A stretch of DNA of 64,000 nt from Pseudotabrizicola algicola. Lineage in GTDB: Bacteria > Pseudomonadota > Alphaproteobacteria > Rhodobacterales > Rhodobacteraceae. The position numbers and the translations under genes were made by a program. Below, one piece after another: positions 63,959 through 64,000 of the stretch. A model generated the notes under the pieces. That model saw only the letters and a program-made list of their open reading frames with translations, was not told the DNA's origin and searched no databases. The DNA lies in contig NZ_JAAIKE010000005.1 in assembly GCF_010915705.1 (NCBI RefSeq), positions 186,001 to 250,000 on the forward strand, read 5' to 3'. Position 1 is the first letter of the stretch. Each line of letters opens with the position of its first letter.

Positions 63959-64000
63959 ATGAATACACCTTCTCCCGAGCTTTTGAAAGACGTTCGCGCC
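63959..64000 (+). CDS. Start of a rightward gene, cut by the window edge
   Basis: An ATG followed by 13 codons, MNTPSPELLKDVRA, runs off the right edge. It is divergent from the CI-like repressor with the operator cluster between them, the place of ner/cro-type early regulators in Mu-like phages. Short DNA-binding phage proteins in Rhodobacterales start similarly (xxPxxLLxDVRARF), as I recall, but 14 residues do not allow an assignment. Confidence 0.4.
   Translation, partial: MNTPSPELLKDVRA

Overview
The window reads as a chromosomal segment of a high-GC alphaproteobacterium of the Rhodobacterales (Rhodobacter/Gemmobacter/Paracoccus-like). The evidence is MipZ, the alphaproteobacterial order of ffh, rpsP, rimM, trmD, rplS and rpmE, a short type-2 ProRS, the glpDSTPQUV glycerol transporter known from rhizobia and roseobacters, two perfect CtrA boxes (TTAA-N7-TTAA), and a dispersed hairpin element of a type I recognise from Rhodobacteraceae intergenic regions. 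There are no rRNA or tRNA genes, no CRISPR array and no recognisable insertion sequence. Coding density is high and about a dozen gene pairs overlap by ATGA or TGATG.

Layout. 1-8161: the 5' end of a malonyl-CoA synthase gene, mipZ, then the translation/SRP cluster on the minus strand (ffh, a GNAT gene, chorismate mutase, rpsP, rimM, a membrane protein, trmD, rplS, rpmE), interrupted by an opposite-strand DMT exporter. 8463-13994: small accessory genes, including a secreted protein built of three repeats, a LysR/DMT pair, cspA, a degenerate receiver-like protein and an HSL-type esterase coupled to a class II aldolase. 14069-21281: a minus-strand operon of a CocE/NonD-type hydrolase and a complete peptide-type ABC importer. 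21392-24817: choline sulfatase and a GMC (choline dehydrogenase-like) oxidoreductase. 24927-27238: OsmC, a DCC thiol protein and an ABC1 kinase. 27239-28105 has no convincing gene but carries a CtrA-type promoter. 28106-35524: proS, a ThuA-like protein, a hemolysin III homologue, lolC/lolD, a lipoprotein cytochrome c, and an AI-2E-type permease coupled to hda. 35571-42338: ppk, ppx, then a tightly packed run of VOC, GNAT, TerB-DnaJ and nuclease-family genes. 42335-47249: a LysR regulator divergent from dabB-dabA, an energised inorganic-carbon uptake system. 47305-58754: glpR divergent from glpD-S-T-P-Q-U-V and glpK plus an Fe-ADH family gene, a complete glycerol uptake and catabolism locus. 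58946-62740: a 1264-residue secreted subtilase. 63000-64000: an AT-richer stretch with repeated transposase-site-like motifs, a phage CI-like repressor, operator half-sites and the start of a divergent gene, resembling the left end of a Mu-type prophage.

The most notable signals are these. (i) A composite promoter present twice with identical geometry: a 13-mer CCCCTGTGTTACA, exactly 42 nt, then a perfect CtrA box, with TTGAC nine bases before the box. One copy faces the AI-2E/hda genes and the other faces the apparently gene-free 27.2-28.0 kb region. (ii) A subtilase whose catalytic domain is split, between the oxyanion Asn and the nucleophile Ser, by five 54-residue FG-GAP/VCBS repeats. (iii) A probable Mu-like prophage end at the right edge. 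(iv) An almost perfect 32-bp inverted repeat between glpV and glpK, related to the dispersed intergenic element.
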